Notes: generated from the letters alone by a model not told the origin. Numbered from the stretch's first letter, positions 19,477 to 27,538 are shown. The stretch: DNA of 42,361 nucleotides from Proteus myxofaciens ATCC 19692 (GCF_001654855.1 NZ_LXEN01000042.1:1-42361); one strand, 5' to 3'. Numbers and translations: made by a program.

Positions 19477-20430
19477 TTAAGAGTTAAAAATGTCTCTAAC
19501 ATGTAATGGAGGCTGTTTGCTGATAAATTCACGCAATGCTTTACGACTTGGTGCTGCTGCGATAGCGCCCTTTTGTGTTGTCGCTAATGCGCCACAGGCT
19601 GCTGCTTGTGTAATTATTCTAGATAAATATTGTTCATCTTCAGCAAAACCATATTCTGCTACAGCGGCTAACATTCCAGACATAAAGGCATCACCTGCCC
19701 CCGTTGTATCAACACATTCAACGGTAAACGCACTCAATGCAACTTGTGTATTTGGCGTTAATACTAAGCATCCTTTAGATCCTTGAGTAATAACTTTTAA
19801 ACGCGCTGGATAATCTTGTAATTTATTCAACGCATTCTTTAATGTAATTTCTTGCGTCATCCAAATGAGTTCATCTTCAGATAACTTTAGGACATCTGCT
19901 TTATGCGCATAGCTATCAATGACTTCGCGCATTTCTTCATGATCACGCCACATTTGAGGGCGTAAATTAATATCAAAACTTAGCAAAGAATCACTTTCTT
20001 TCAATTGCTGTATTGCAGTATTTAAAGTAGAGCGACAAATAGGATTAACTAATGCTAATGAACAAAAATGCAGAATGTCTTTTTCAAAAACAGGTAATGA
20101 TTTTTCTGTTAAAAACTGATCGGCTGATTCAGCGACTAAAAAGGTAAAATCACGTTCACCATTTTCTTGTAAAGAGACGAGTACGGTACTTGTTCTATGA
20201 AGTTCATCAAATTCCATGGTGCTAGTATCGACACCAAGATCGAATAATGTCTTCTGCATAAAATGGCCAAACGCATCTTCACCAACACGCCCAATAAAAC
20301 CACTTTCATGACCTAATTTAGCGACCCCAGCAGCGACATTCACAGGAGCACCACCAGCACATGCTTCATATTGCATATTTTGCAATGGAATTAAGTCAAC
20401 AACAGCATCACCCAAAGACCATACTTTCAT
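19477..20430 (-). CDS. cscK: Fructokinase of the sucrose cluster (CscK/ScrK-type)
   Basis: This 317-residue PfkB-family sugar kinase phosphorylates the fructose released by sucrose hydrolysis to fructose 6-phosphate. It opens VWSLGDAVVDLIP and has the CAGGAPVNVAAGVAKLGHESGFIGRVGED segment of the sugar-binding lid and dimer interface. Toward the C-terminus is VDTTGAGDAFMSGML, with the catalytic Asp and anion hole. These match CscK and ScrK. The open frame extends to 20451, but the ATG at 20430 is the probable start: GGGAGAG sits about 5 bases before it and relatives start here. It is divergent from cscA across about 270 bp that hold two repressor operators, and it ends at a strong terminator. 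In E. coli, cscK is cotranscribed with the permease gene cscB, which is missing here. Confidence 0.9.
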   Translation of the reverse strand: MKVWSLGDAVVDLIPLQNMQYEACAGGAPVNVAAGVAKLGHESGFIGRVGEDAFGHFMQKTLFDLGVDTSTMEFDELHRTSTVLVSLQENGERDFTFLVAESADQFLTEKSLPVFEKDILHFCSLALVNPICRSTLNTAIQQLKESDSLLSFDINLRPQMWRDHEEMREVIDSYAHKADVLKLSEDELIWMTQEITLKNALNKLQDYPARLKVITQGSKGCLVLTPNTQVALSAFTVECVDTTGAGDAFMSGMLAAVAEYGFAEDEQYLSRIITQAAACGALATTQKGAIAAAPSRKALREFISKQPPLHVRDIFNS

Positions 20431-20527
20431 AATCTCTCCCAATATAAGCAATTATTTTTATTAATATATTCCGTTTTCATAAGTATTTCTAACTAAAAAA
20501 ATGAAGATAATGCTCGTAAAACAGATC

Positions 20528-20541
20528 TGATAACGTTAACA
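20528..20541. promoter_or_regulatory. LacI-type operator O1 between cscK and cscA
   Basis: TGATAACGTTAACA is a near-palindrome centred on the CG typical of LacI/GalR operators. It matches the two other copies (20596 and 22175) at 12-13 of 14 positions. It lies about 98 bases before the cscK start, so it probably controls cscK. Confidence 0.8.
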
Positions 20542-20595
20542 TATATACGTAAGATGAAAAAGCAAATCTCGTAAGATTCATTTTTTAACATCAAA

Positions 20596-20609
20596 TGTTA
20601 TCGTTAACA
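20596..20609. promoter_or_regulatory. LacI-type operator O2 upstream of cscA
   Basis: TGTTATCGTTAACA is a near-palindromic CG-centred operator about 90 bases before the cscA start. Its centre is 68 bp from that of O1, which would allow a CscR dimer at each site. Confidence 0.82.
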
Positions 20610-20699
20610 GTCCAAAAATGAGAGAAAAAAGTGATCTTAGCTAAAAAAATATCAAAGGATCACCTATAAGTACCTACTGAGATAATAAGGATAATGATA

Positions 20700-22166
20700 A
20701 TGGAACAACGTTTAGAACACGCGACTGATGCCTTGAATGCCCTTATAGAAAAACGAGGAAATAATTTCTATCCTCAGTTTCATTTAGCAGCACCTGCAGG
20801 TTGGTTAAATGATCCTAATGGTTTAATTTATCATGATGGGCTATACCATGCCTTTTATCAGCACCACCCTTATTCTGAAGATTGGGGACCAATGCACTGG
20901 GGCCATGCAACAAGTAAAGATATGGTTCATTGGGAACATCAACCTATTGCTTTAGCACCAGGTGATGAATTCGACAAGAGTGGTTGTTTTTCAGGTTCAG
21001 CGGTAAGCCATGAAGGCAAACTTTATCTTTTTTACACAGGTCATATTTGGCTTGGTGAAGAAGGTGATGATAGCCAAGTTTATGAATCTCAGTGTATTGC
21101 TATCAGTGAAGATGGTATCCACTTTGAGAAAAAAGGGACAATATTACAACCTCCTAAAGGCTATATGCATTTTCGTGATCCTAAAGTGTGGTATCAAGAC
21201 GGTAAATGGTGGATGGTTGTAGGCGCTCGTGATGAAAAAGATCAAGGCCAAGTATTACTCTTCTCTAGTGAGACATTATTTGAAGAAGGCCAAGAGTGGA
21301 GTAATGAATACAAAGTTTTAGGTAAAACTGACGATAAAAATGTCTTTATGTGGGAATGTCCTGATTTCTTCCCAATAAGTCATGATAATGATTTTGCCAT
21401 TGTTTTTTCACCACAAGGTAAACGTGTTGAAGGTTATCAATATCGCAATTTATTTCAAACGGGTTCATTGATTGGTAAATGGTCACCTAAACAATCATTT
21501 GATTTACACGGTGATTTTATAGAGCTTGATAACGGCCATGATTATTATGCGCCGCAATCTTTTGAAACTGCCGATGGTCGCCGTGTTTCTATGGGATGGA
21601 TGGATATGTGGAATTCACCTATGCCATCAAAACAAGAATTTTGGGCTGGTAGCTTCACATTACCGCGTGAAATTACCTTTGATAAAGTCAAAAATCGTTT
21701 ACGCATGGTGCCGATTAAAGAAGTTGAGGTATTACGCCAAAATAAACAAACGATTGAACCGACAACGCTAAATCATCAATCTATTAAATTAATGGATGAT
21801 ACACCCGCGTTAGAACTGAATCTGACGTTATCACTAGATAGTAAAGCTGAAAAATTTGGTGTGTGGTTAGGCAAAGGATTAGAGATTTTTGTTGATAATC
21901 AATCTAATCGATTAGTTATTAACCGCCATTATCCACAATATGATATCAGCGGTTCGCGTAGTGCGCCTTTACCTGAAGGCTATAAAATTGAGTTAAGAAT
22001 TTTTATTGATAGCTCATCAGTAGAAATATTTGTTAACCAAGGTGATCTTGTATTTAGTACACGTTATTACGCTGATAAGGATGATCGCTCACTGCATTTA
22101 TTTGCAATGGGAGGAGATGCTCAAATATTGGCGGGTGAATACTGGACATTAAAAAGTATTTATTGA
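20700..22166 (+). CDS. cscA: Sucrose hydrolase, GH32 family (CscA-type)
   Basis: This 488-residue cytoplasmic glycoside hydrolase splits sucrose (or sucrose 6-phosphate) into glucose (or its phosphate) and fructose. The five-bladed propeller has all three catalytic signatures: WLNDPNGL with the nucleophile Asp38, FRDPK with the transition-state Asp160, and WECPD with the acid/base Glu219. A C-terminal beta-sandwich begins near residue 355. The sequence tracks E. coli CscA closely (for example FYPQFHLAAPAGW, GPMHWGHATS and ELDNGHDYYAPQSF), which points to unphosphorylated sucrose. An in-frame ATG exists at 20694; the one at 20700 has AAGG at normal spacing and fits the CscA start. It is divergent from cscK and convergent with cscR, with operators on both sides. 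Confidence 0.93.
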   Translation: MEQRLEHATDALNALIEKRGNNFYPQFHLAAPAGWLNDPNGLIYHDGLYHAFYQHHPYSEDWGPMHWGHATSKDMVHWEHQPIALAPGDEFDKSGCFSGSAVSHEGKLYLFYTGHIWLGEEGDDSQVYESQCIAISEDGIHFEKKGTILQPPKGYMHFRDPKVWYQDGKWWMVVGARDEKDQGQVLLFSSETLFEEGQEWSNEYKVLGKTDDKNVFMWECPDFFPISHDNDFAIVFSPQGKRVEGYQYRNLFQTGSLIGKWSPKQSFDLHGDFIELDNGHDYYAPQSFETADGRRVSMGWMDMWNSPMPSKQEFWAGSFTLPREITFDKVKNRLRMVPIKEVEVLRQNKQTIEPTTLNHQSIKLMDDTPALELNLTLSLDSKAEKFGVWLGKGLEIFVDNQSNRLVINRHYPQYDISGSRSAPLPEGYKIELRIFIDSSSVEIFVNQGDLVFSTRYYADKDDRSLHLFAMGGDAQILAGEYWTLKSIY

Positions 22167-22174
22167 TGCATTAA

Positions 22175-22188
22175 TGTTAACGTTAACG
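22175..22188. promoter_or_regulatory. LacI-type operator O3 downstream of cscA
   Basis: TGTTAACGTTAACG, the same operator sequence as O1 and O2, lies 8 bases after the cscA stop and before the end of convergent cscR. It is about 1.58 kb from O2 and not at a promoter, so a looping auxiliary site is one explanation. Confidence 0.7.
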
Positions 22189-22201
22189 AATCCAAGATAA
22201 T

Positions 22202-22233
22202 AAAAACGTGGGTCTGCTTAAATAGACTCACGT
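22202..22233 (-). terminator. cscR terminator overlapping its own stop codon
   Basis: On the minus strand ACGTGAGTCT (22233-22224) pairs with AGACCCACGT (22215-22206), with one G-T pair, around an 8-base loop. TTTT follows to 22202. The cscR stop codon (22218-22220) lies within the loop and its last sense codons form one arm. Confidence 0.8.
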
Positions 22234-23213
22234 TCAACAAGCTGACAAGGAACTTGAATTGTATCGCGATGTTTTCGCTGTTGAATAACATGTAACGTCG
22301 CTTCTTTACCTAACTCATAATGGGGAAGTTGTACGGTTGTTAATGGTGGATAGAACAAATCACCCGTACCAATCATATTATCGAAGCCTAAAACAGCAAC
22401 TTGTTCAGGAATTCGTATTCCCATTGAAAGTAACACTTGGTAAGCAAGAAAAGCGATACGGTCATTACCACAGATTAAAACATCGAAATCAGCTTTTTGA
22501 TAACGGCAATGTTTCTTTAAAATACCGATAACGTCTCGATAGTGTTCTTCACCAAATAGCATTGTATATTGACGTAGTGCAGATAAAGGCAATCCAGCAT
22601 CTTGCCAAGCATCTTCAACAGCTTTACGACGAATAGGTCCAGCAACGGCTTCTGCGGGGATATAAAAACATAACGGATTACGATAACCCTTTTCTATTAC
22701 TTTTTTAATAGCAAAATATTGGCCGTCATAATCATTAGGAATATAGGTAGGAAAAGCGTGCGTTTTATCTAAGCAGTTAGCTAAAACGACATTTTTATCA
22801 CGCAACTTTTCATGAACGGAAATTTCTCTAAGCCCCATCGTGGTATAAATAATACCATCGGGTCTTTGAGCCAAAAGTTGCCATATAGCTTGTTCATAAC
22901 AATCTTGTGCCGTGAGATTTACAACAAAAGAACTCCAACCATATTCACGTGCAGTTTGCTCTATGGATAAAATTATTTCGACAGAAAATGGGGTTGTTGC
23001 GGTATCAATCGCTAACACACCTATAGAGGAAACTTTTGTGCCTTGTCCTCTTATTTTTCGTGCAGAATAATCTGGAACATAGTTAAGTTCATCAATAGCA
23101 CGTTGAACTTGTTTTAACGTTTCCGGCTTTAATAACTCAGGGTTATTAATTGCTCTTGAGACTGTCATCAAGGATACAGATGCAAGTCGGGCAACATCTT
23201 TTAAGGACGCCAT
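22218..23213 (-). CDS. cscR: LacI-family sucrose repressor (CscR-type)
   Basis: The product is a 331-residue transcription repressor. The N-terminal helix-turn-helix is SLKDVARLASVSLMTVSRAI (residues 3-22), followed by the hinge region around LNYVPDYSARKIRGQG. A periplasmic-binding-protein-like effector domain fills the rest. It matches E. coli CscR strongly, including ATTPFSVEIILSIEQTAREYGW and DFDVLICGNDRIAFLAYQVLL. It should repress cscK and cscA through the three CG-centred operators found here and be released by a sugar effector, in CscR probably fructose or sucrose. In E. coli, cscR follows cscA in the same direction; here it is inverted and convergent. No operator is seen at its own promoter. 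Confidence 0.92.
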   Translation of the reverse strand: MASLKDVARLASVSLMTVSRAINNPELLKPETLKQVQRAIDELNYVPDYSARKIRGQGTKVSSIGVLAIDTATTPFSVEIILSIEQTAREYGWSSFVVNLTAQDCYEQAIWQLLAQRPDGIIYTTMGLREISVHEKLRDKNVVLANCLDKTHAFPTYIPNDYDGQYFAIKKVIEKGYRNPLCFYIPAEAVAGPIRRKAVEDAWQDAGLPLSALRQYTMLFGEEHYRDVIGILKKHCRYQKADFDVLICGNDRIAFLAYQVLLSMGIRIPEQVAVLGFDNMIGTGDLFYPPLTTVQLPHYELGKEATLHVIQQRKHRDTIQVPCQLVERESI

Positions 23214-23678
23214 AATATTGGCTCAATAATTTTAGTTAGTGTTAGTAGAAGGAAATAGTAATCTATTTTACTAGAAATAAAGAATAAAATCTATAAAACC
23301 ATTGTGTTATAACTAAGGGTTTCAATGATTAAAATAATCATAAAAAGCGAGATATATTACTTTTCACTTACTATACAAGTAAAAAATAGTTATAAATACT
23401 TACATTAAAAGTCAATTACATTTAAGAATGCTTATAGGAATATTCTTTAAATCTTAATATTGTAAATATGACCTTATTTATAATGCACAAGCATTGAAGC
23501 AAAACAAAGTTATGATATTTTATCTATAATAGATTATATAAAATAATTAAATTTTCATTTTGATATTCTTAATATCGCTCCGTTACGTGAATATCACCCT
23601 ACACAAAAATATATTTATTGGTTAGATTTCGTTTCACATTCACTCTTAGATAAGACTGAATAAACTTAGGAGCAACGT
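23214..23678. other. Non-coding region between cscR and the FixJ-like regulator
   Basis: This 465-bp AT-rich divergent promoter region has no open frame worth calling. Two short dyads are visible: AATGC-ACAA-GCATT at 23482-23495 and GTGA-ATA-TCAC at 23587-23597. Either could be a regulator site, but nothing ties them to a known protein. The downstream gene has TTAGGAG about 8 bases before its ATG. Confidence 0.5.
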
Positions 23679-24314
23679 ATGGAATCAATTATTCACCTGA
23701 TCACATTTGAAGATGACAGTACAAAAGTTCAACTTAAAGCGGTACTTTCTTCATTAGCGGCTAATGTAAAAACCTATTCTAGTGAACAGGCGTTTTTAAA
23801 ATATTATTTTAGTTCTACTAAAGGGGCTCAAAAAGAATGTATTATCATTAATACAAAAAATAGTGCATCACCGTCTATTGCCCTTGTTAAGGAACTGAAT
23901 AAATTGAAGAACATCATCCCTGTTATTATTATCTCAGGAGATACTTCAATTGAAAGTTGTAGATGCGCATTTAGAGCAGGTGCCTTTGAATATTTAACTC
24001 GCCCACTCAATGTAAATGAACTTCTTAATATTGTTTCTGAGTCTTTTCTACATTATGAAAGCGAAGTTGAACAGTTTCGGACATATATTTCTCTGAAAGA
24101 TAAATTTGGTAAACTCTCAAATAGAGAAAAAGAAGTAATGGAGATGATCCTTGATGGAAACACAAGTAAAGAAGCCGCAGAAAAGCTGTCTTTATCACCA
24201 AGAACCGTAGAGGTACATCGTTCAAATATGTACACTAAATTAAAAATAAGATCACTACCACAATTAGTTCAAGAATATGATTTCTTTAAAAAATATGACT
24301 TGAAAAGTAACTAA
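23679..24314 (+). CDS. FixJ/NarL-type transcription regulator with a degenerate receiver domain
   Basis: This 211-residue protein has two domains. Residues 1-120 have the receiver fold pattern. Residues 145-203 form an intact LuxR-type helix-turn-helix (KLSNREKEVMEMILDGNTSK, then SLSPRTVEVHRSNMYTKL). The phosphorylation chemistry is missing. The phospho-acceptor position after the third strand (CIIINTKN) is Asn58, not Asp. The acidic pair after strand 1 is replaced by Thr9-Phe10, with acidic residues shifted to 11-13. The switch lysine is Arg108 (YLTRPLN). Ser86 of the switch Thr/Ser is kept. It is most like FixJ/TtrR-group regulators, but I do not recognise a specific orthologue. No histidine kinase is adjacent, consistent with a phosphorylation-independent regulator. 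It stands alone, flanked by long non-coding stretches. Confidence 0.8.
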   Translation: MESIIHLITFEDDSTKVQLKAVLSSLAANVKTYSSEQAFLKYYFSSTKGAQKECIIINTKNSASPSIALVKELNKLKNIIPVIIISGDTSIESCRCAFRAGAFEYLTRPLNVNELLNIVSESFLHYESEVEQFRTYISLKDKFGKLSNREKEVMEMILDGNTSKEAAEKLSLSPRTVEVHRSNMYTKLKIRSLPQLVQEYDFFKKYDLKSN

Positions 24315-25221
24315 TTTATTTTGTGATACTTATTTTTCAGTAGATATAATCTATCTACAGATACAATAATATAACATTTCAAATTTCATTATTAATTATT
24401 AATGAGAGTAGCCCTGTATTTGTACAAAATTGTGCTAAATAATTAGCATAGAATATGGAAATAACTCATGTGCTAAGCTCTATTCAACCATAGAAAGGGT
24501 TGCTATCTATTATTGATACATCCCTTTTATTCTTGTCATCGACTTTAATTTATGTATATCTCTTCTTCCAAAAAATCAACAATAATTAGGTGTAAGAATG
24601 ACTATTTTAATTAATGGTTCAATTAAGAATTGATAAACAATTTCATCTAAGATGAAAATTATTTCCATTTTGAAATTTATACTTATTATTATTTAAAGTC
24701 ATTTAGATACTATAACTTATTTTTTTATAAAAATTATCCAAATTTCAAAAACGGTAAAAAAATATAAAATGTTATAGAACAGATACACAAAATATGAGTG
24801 TGCGATTTTTGTTTAGATTTAGATCAATATATTAATCATAAAATATGATAATTTAATTTAGGATTTACTTATCGAAATTATGTATAATTACGTAACAATA
24901 ACCATATTAACAATAGAGATTATATAACAATAGTTCAATTAATATAATATATAGTTTATTAAGTGATCAATCTGTATTTATATTAAACTTTGTTTATTTT
25001 GGTAAATAATTTATTTATTTTCTCCAAAATAAAGATAGGTAACAATACCTAAATTCTTTTTCTTCTTTATTATTAATGACTAAATTAACTCATTTTGCTA
25101 TTTGATAAAACAATAGATAAAAATATAACACATTAGAGATTTTTATCTGTTTATTCTTATTTTCTCTTTCGCTAAATAGTCTTATGATACGCTTATCGAT
25201 AATATTTTTTATGTAAAGAAT
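24315..25221. other. Long AT-rich non-coding region
   Basis: This 907-bp gap has no convincing gene. An interrupted repeat AAAGGG (24494-24499) / CCCTTT (24532-24537) followed by TATTCTT could end a short transcript. TAGATTTAGATCAA at 24814-24827 matches 9 of the 10 conserved positions of an FNR box but lies about 400 bp from the next start. The right part must hold the promoter of the lipid operon. No clear ribosome-binding sequence precedes the ATG at 25222. Confidence 0.5.
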
Positions 25222-25893
25222 ATGAACAATCAAGATAAAAATCGGCGACCGATTAAAGCAAGAAACGCGAGTTGGGCAACAAATTGTAGTCGCTGGCTAC
25301 AAAAAAAAGGTGCAACGCCTAATGGAATTTCACTGTTTAGCATTTTATTTGCCGCTGTGGCGGGTTTATTCCTTTTCTTTGCTCTTTTCTTCTCTTTTAC
25401 TTATTCTCCCTTCCTTTATGCACTACTCCTTATTTTGGGTGCAATGATGATCCAAGGTCGACTTATTTGTAATTTGTTGGATGGAATGGTTGCGGTAGAA
25501 GGGGGAATGAAAAGTCCTTCTGGCGCAATTTATAATGAGTTACCCGATAGGATTGCAGATACATTTATTATTATCGGTATTGGTTATGGCCTATCTGCTT
25601 ATTTTCCTATAGCTGCAACTCTAGGTTGGATAGCTTCTTTTTTTGCGATGTTGACAGCCTATGTTCGTGTTTTAGGTGGCAGTTGTGGACTTGAACAACA
25701 ATTTACAGGCCCCATGGCGAAACAACATAGAATGGCATTAATTACACTAGTTGCCATTATTACTGCATTTATTCCGATAACATGGGGAGCATGGTTATTT
25801 CTGACCTCATTATGGATTATTATTTTAGGCTCAATATTAACTACAATTTTCAGAACTCGCAGGATTATACGAGATTTATCACAAGGTATCTGA
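25222..25893 (+). CDS. CDP-alcohol phosphatidyltransferase family protein (YnbA-like)
   Basis: This 223-residue inner-membrane protein has about six helices. Family enzymes move a phosphatidyl (or similar) group from a CDP-alcohol to a second alcohol. The signature region runs N84-L-L-D87-G88-M-V-A91-V92, then G101-A-I-Y-N105-E-L-P-D109. Against the usual D-x2-DG-x2-AR-x8-11-G-x3-D-x3-D motif, the first and third Asp are Asn and the Arg is Val. E. coli YnbA, as I remember it, also has the two Asn but keeps the Arg. The product is therefore uncertain: an altered substrate, altered metal binding, or loss of catalysis. It is the first gene of a tight operon with an acyltransferase (3-base gap) and a CdsA-like gene, so a lipid role is very likely. 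Confidence 0.8.
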   Translation: MNNQDKNRRPIKARNASWATNCSRWLQKKGATPNGISLFSILFAAVAGLFLFFALFFSFTYSPFLYALLLILGAMMIQGRLICNLLDGMVAVEGGMKSPSGAIYNELPDRIADTFIIIGIGYGLSAYFPIAATLGWIASFFAMLTAYVRVLGGSCGLEQQFTGPMAKQHRMALITLVAIITAFIPITWGAWLFLTSLWIIILGSILTTIFRTRRIIRDLSQGI

Positions 25894-25896
25894 TTA

Positions 25897-26616
25897 ATGA
25901 AAAATGGAAAGCTAGCGTTAGATGCAAAAATAGTATCATCAGTTTTAGTTTCTATTTGCCGCTTCTTAACGGGAGTTAGGGCAAAACAAACCTCACCTAT
26001 TGCTAATGATAGACCTTGTATCTATTATGCTAATCACTCTAGCCATCTTGATGGCTTAGTTATTTGGTCTTGTCTTGCACCCAATATTCGCCCTTATGTT
26101 CATCCTGTTGCGGCTGAAGATTATTGGAAAAAAACGCGATTACGTCGTTATTTATCTCGCCGTATTTTCCGCGCTATATTGATTCCTCGTCATGCATCTA
26201 AATCTCAACCTCACGATGAAAATGTTCAAAATGATGTCAAAAAAGAAATAAAAGTAGATAACGAACACACATCATCTAATAAAACGAATGCCATATCCCT
26301 TATGCAAAATATTCTGGATAAAGGCGATTCTCTAATTCTTTTTCCTGAGGGAACACGAAATACGGGGGATTCTATTCAGGATTTCAAAGCAGGTCTTTGG
26401 CATCTTTCTCGTAATAATCCTAACGTGCAACTTGTCCCTATTTATCTTGAAAACTTAAATCGAGTTCTACCTAAAGGATCACGTTTAGTTGTACCTATTA
26501 TTTGTACTGCCATGTTTGGTGCTCCCATTACGCCTACCCATGAAAATGAAAGTAAGCAAGATTTTCTTATAAGAGCAAAAAATGCGTTAGAGGAGTTACA
26601 CGATGGCACACGTTAA
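25897..26616 (+). CDS. PlsC-like 1-acylglycerol-3-phosphate acyltransferase
   Basis: This 239-residue LPLAT-superfamily acyltransferase probably acts at the inner membrane and acylates a lysophospholipid such as lysophosphatidic acid. Motif I, NHSSHLDG, gives the catalytic H47-x4-D52. Motif III is FPEGTR at residues 149-154. A late VPIYLENL segment matches motif IV. Residues about 100-130 form a hydrophilic, charged stretch between motifs I and III that looks like an insertion relative to compact PlsC proteins. The gene starts 3 bases after the YnbA-like gene and overlaps the CdsA-like gene by 14 bases, so translation is probably coupled. The housekeeping plsC is normally elsewhere (next to parC in E. 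coli), so this is likely a second, specialised copy. Confidence 0.85.
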   Translation: MKNGKLALDAKIVSSVLVSICRFLTGVRAKQTSPIANDRPCIYYANHSSHLDGLVIWSCLAPNIRPYVHPVAAEDYWKKTRLRRYLSRRIFRAILIPRHASKSQPHDENVQNDVKKEIKVDNEHTSSNKTNAISLMQNILDKGDSLILFPEGTRNTGDSIQDFKAGLWHLSRNNPNVQLVPIYLENLNRVLPKGSRLVVPIICTAMFGAPITPTHENESKQDFLIRAKNALEELHDGTR

Positions 26617-27538
26617 TAATGAGATTCTTTGGATTTTTATTGGCCTTTTTTCATTTTTACTTATCGCCAGTATTATCGGGCTTATTCTTTCAGCGATAAA
26701 AGGCCCAACATCAACTATTACTAACCTTAATTCTAGAATTAAGGCTTGGTGGGTAATGTGCATTATTTCCGCTATAGCGATTAGTATTGGTGTTATTGGC
26801 TCTGTCATACTTTTTGCTTTAATTTCATGGTTAGCACTGCGTGAATTAATTACCTTAACACCAACGCATCGCGGTGATCATGAAGCTCTTTTCTGGTGTT
26901 TCTTTGTTGTTTTACCAATCCAATATATTCTTGTTGGCATACAATGGTATAGCTTAATGGCGATATTTATCCCTGTTTATGCCTTTTTACTAATAACAAC
27001 TCGTATGGCACTTTCAGGTGATACTCACCATTTCTTAGAACGAATGGCTAAAGTTCAATGGAGTGTTATGATTGCTATTTATTGCCTAAGCTATGCACCA
27101 GCACTATTAATGTTACCTATTGAGGGTTTCGAAGGGCGTAATATTAACTTATTACTCTTTTTAATGATCGTGGTGCAAGTTTCAGACGTTATGCAATATG
27201 TCTTTGGCAAACTCTTTGGCAAACATCCTATTGTGCCGAAATTAAGCCCAAATAAAACAATAGAAGGTTTTGTTGGGGGAATTCTTTCAGCAAGTCTTAT
27301 TGGAATGATGCTTTGGTGGGCAACACCGTTTACATGGTGGGCGGCATTCTTACTTTCTTTAGTCATCACCTTAGCAGGATTCGCTGGTGGATTATGTATG
27401 TCAGCAATTAAAAGAGACAGTGGTGTAAAAGACTTTGGTACAATAATAGAAGGTCATGGAGGCATGATGGATAGAATGGATTCACTCTGTTTTGCAGCCC
27501 CTATTTTCTTCCATGTTCTCCGTTATTTCTATATATAA
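26603..27538 (+). CDS. CdsA-family phosphatidate cytidylyltransferase (YnbB-like)
   Basis: This 311-residue inner-membrane protein has about eight helices. CdsA enzymes make CDP-diacylglycerol from phosphatidic acid and CTP. The full family signature is present at residues 267-293: SAIKRDSGVKDFG followed by EGHGGMMDRMD, with all conserved Lys, Asp and Gly-Gly positions. It overlaps the acyltransferase gene by 14 bases and completes a three-step set: acylation to phosphatidic acid, activation to CDP-diacylglycerol, then head-group transfer by the YnbA-like enzyme. E. coli ynbA-ynbB is the closest known arrangement, but there the partners are ynbC and ynbD, not an acyltransferase. The essential cdsA lies elsewhere in enterobacteria (near dxr/bamA), so this is a paralogue. 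Confidence 0.88.
   Translation: MAHVNNEILWIFIGLFSFLLIASIIGLILSAIKGPTSTITNLNSRIKAWWVMCIISAIAISIGVIGSVILFALISWLALRELITLTPTHRGDHEALFWCFFVVLPIQYILVGIQWYSLMAIFIPVYAFLLITTRMALSGDTHHFLERMAKVQWSVMIAIYCLSYAPALLMLPIEGFEGRNINLLLFLMIVVQVSDVMQYVFGKLFGKHPIVPKLSPNKTIEGFVGGILSASLIGMMLWWATPFTWWAAFLLSLVITLAGFAGGLCMSAIKRDSGVKDFGTIIEGHGGMMDRMDSLCFAAPIFFHVLRYFYI

Noticed and set aside
20626-20645. CRP half-site (GTGAT) upstream of cscA
   Set aside because: Only one half of the dyad is present; the second half at the required spacing does not match.
23679-24314. Reading the FixJ-like gene as a normal two-component response regulator
   Set aside because: The phospho-acceptor Asp, the acidic pair and the switch lysine are all replaced and no histidine kinase is adjacent, so a standard phosphorelay role is not supported.
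24814-24827. FNR-box-like sequence TAGATTTAGATCAA
   Set aside because: It is a 9/10 match but about 400 bases from the next start and in very AT-rich DNA, where such matches arise by chance. It is noted only within the intergenic entry.
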